Source: Pectinophora gossypiella (Eukaryota > Arthropoda > Insecta > Lepidoptera > Gelechiidae). From it: 64,000 bases of DNA. This document shows positions 63,831-64,000 of the stretch, one piece after another (the first letter of the stretch is position 1; the number at the start of each line of letters is the position of its first letter). A model generated the notes under the pieces. The model was not told where the DNA came from and did not search any database. It was given only the letters and a program-made list of their open reading frames with translations. Position numbers and translations under genes: made by a program. The stretch covers positions 14,818,001-14,882,000 of the forward strand of contig NC_065406.1 of NCBI RefSeq assembly GCF_024362695.1, in the 5' to 3' direction.

Positions 63831-64000
63831 TGTCCGCCCAATTCTAGACGCGATCTCGCTCGATTTTTGTGTAGCGAGGTTTTGCGTAGGTACTTACATA
63901 CTAAGTTGGTGGATGGTTGACATAGTAGGTAACTAATTACCTAATCTGTGGTGGTTGTGTTAGTTGGTTGTTAGTTATTCTAATGACAACAAAGAATACA

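Overview
The window is animal, very probably lepidopteran (moth or butterfly), nuclear DNA. It is AT-rich, intron-rich and packed with short interspersed elements of the kinds common in Lepidoptera: tRNA-derived SINEs, RTE-type LINE tails, MITEs, a Helitron, a piggyBac relic and a mariner relic. There are no operons and no bacterial signals. Species assignment is inference from repeat style and protein similarity.

The backbone is one plus-strand host gene, a type II diacylglycerol kinase (delta/eta class, insect DGK-eta-like). Four internal exons are visible: 8312-8392 and 28479-28624 (PH domain), 33797-33995 (first C1 zinc domain) and 53041-53132 (start of the second C1 domain). All have canonical AG/GT borders and their reading phases join cleanly. 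The introns are about 20, 5 and 19 kb. Upstream exons, the rest of C1-2, the kinase domain and the SAM domain are not in view, so nearly all other DNA up to 53 kb, and probably beyond, is DGK intron.

Two other genes sit inside the 19-kb third intron. A single-exon minus-strand ORF (44319-45098) encodes a hydrophobic protein of 259 aa that resembles a mitochondrial family I know mainly as fungal 'sequence orphan' proteins. A compact three-exon plus-strand gene (49443-50484) encodes a 131-aa THAP zinc-finger protein with a C-terminal coiled coil. A broken inverted copy of its first exon lies 1.6 kb downstream.

The rest is mobile DNA. I define four SINE families here. A and B have tRNA-like heads. 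C has a tRNA-like start fused to a 5S-rRNA-like promoter. D has a tRNA B box. A, B and C share a central segment, and B and C end in a tail that matches the end of an RTE LINE ORF also present in the window. TIR elements include a 722-bp element with 71-bp perfect TIRs and an 8-bp TSD (12800-13521), a pair with 6-bp TSDs, one of which holds two further MITEs (39594-40386), a 2.16-kb element of diverged internal repeats (41113-43273), and two elements carrying minisatellites (21560-22222 and 47920-48466). At 54682-56141 is a TTAA-flanked piggyBac derivative that keeps only N- and C-terminal coding remnants and has a family C SINE inserted. At 57997-59316 is a broken mariner that itself carries an 88-bp insertion.

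I did not find a new multi-gene system. The most promising novelties are the chimeric tRNA/5S SINE with its LINE-matched tail, the nested TIR elements with unusual TSD length, and the intron-nested mitochondrial-type gene.
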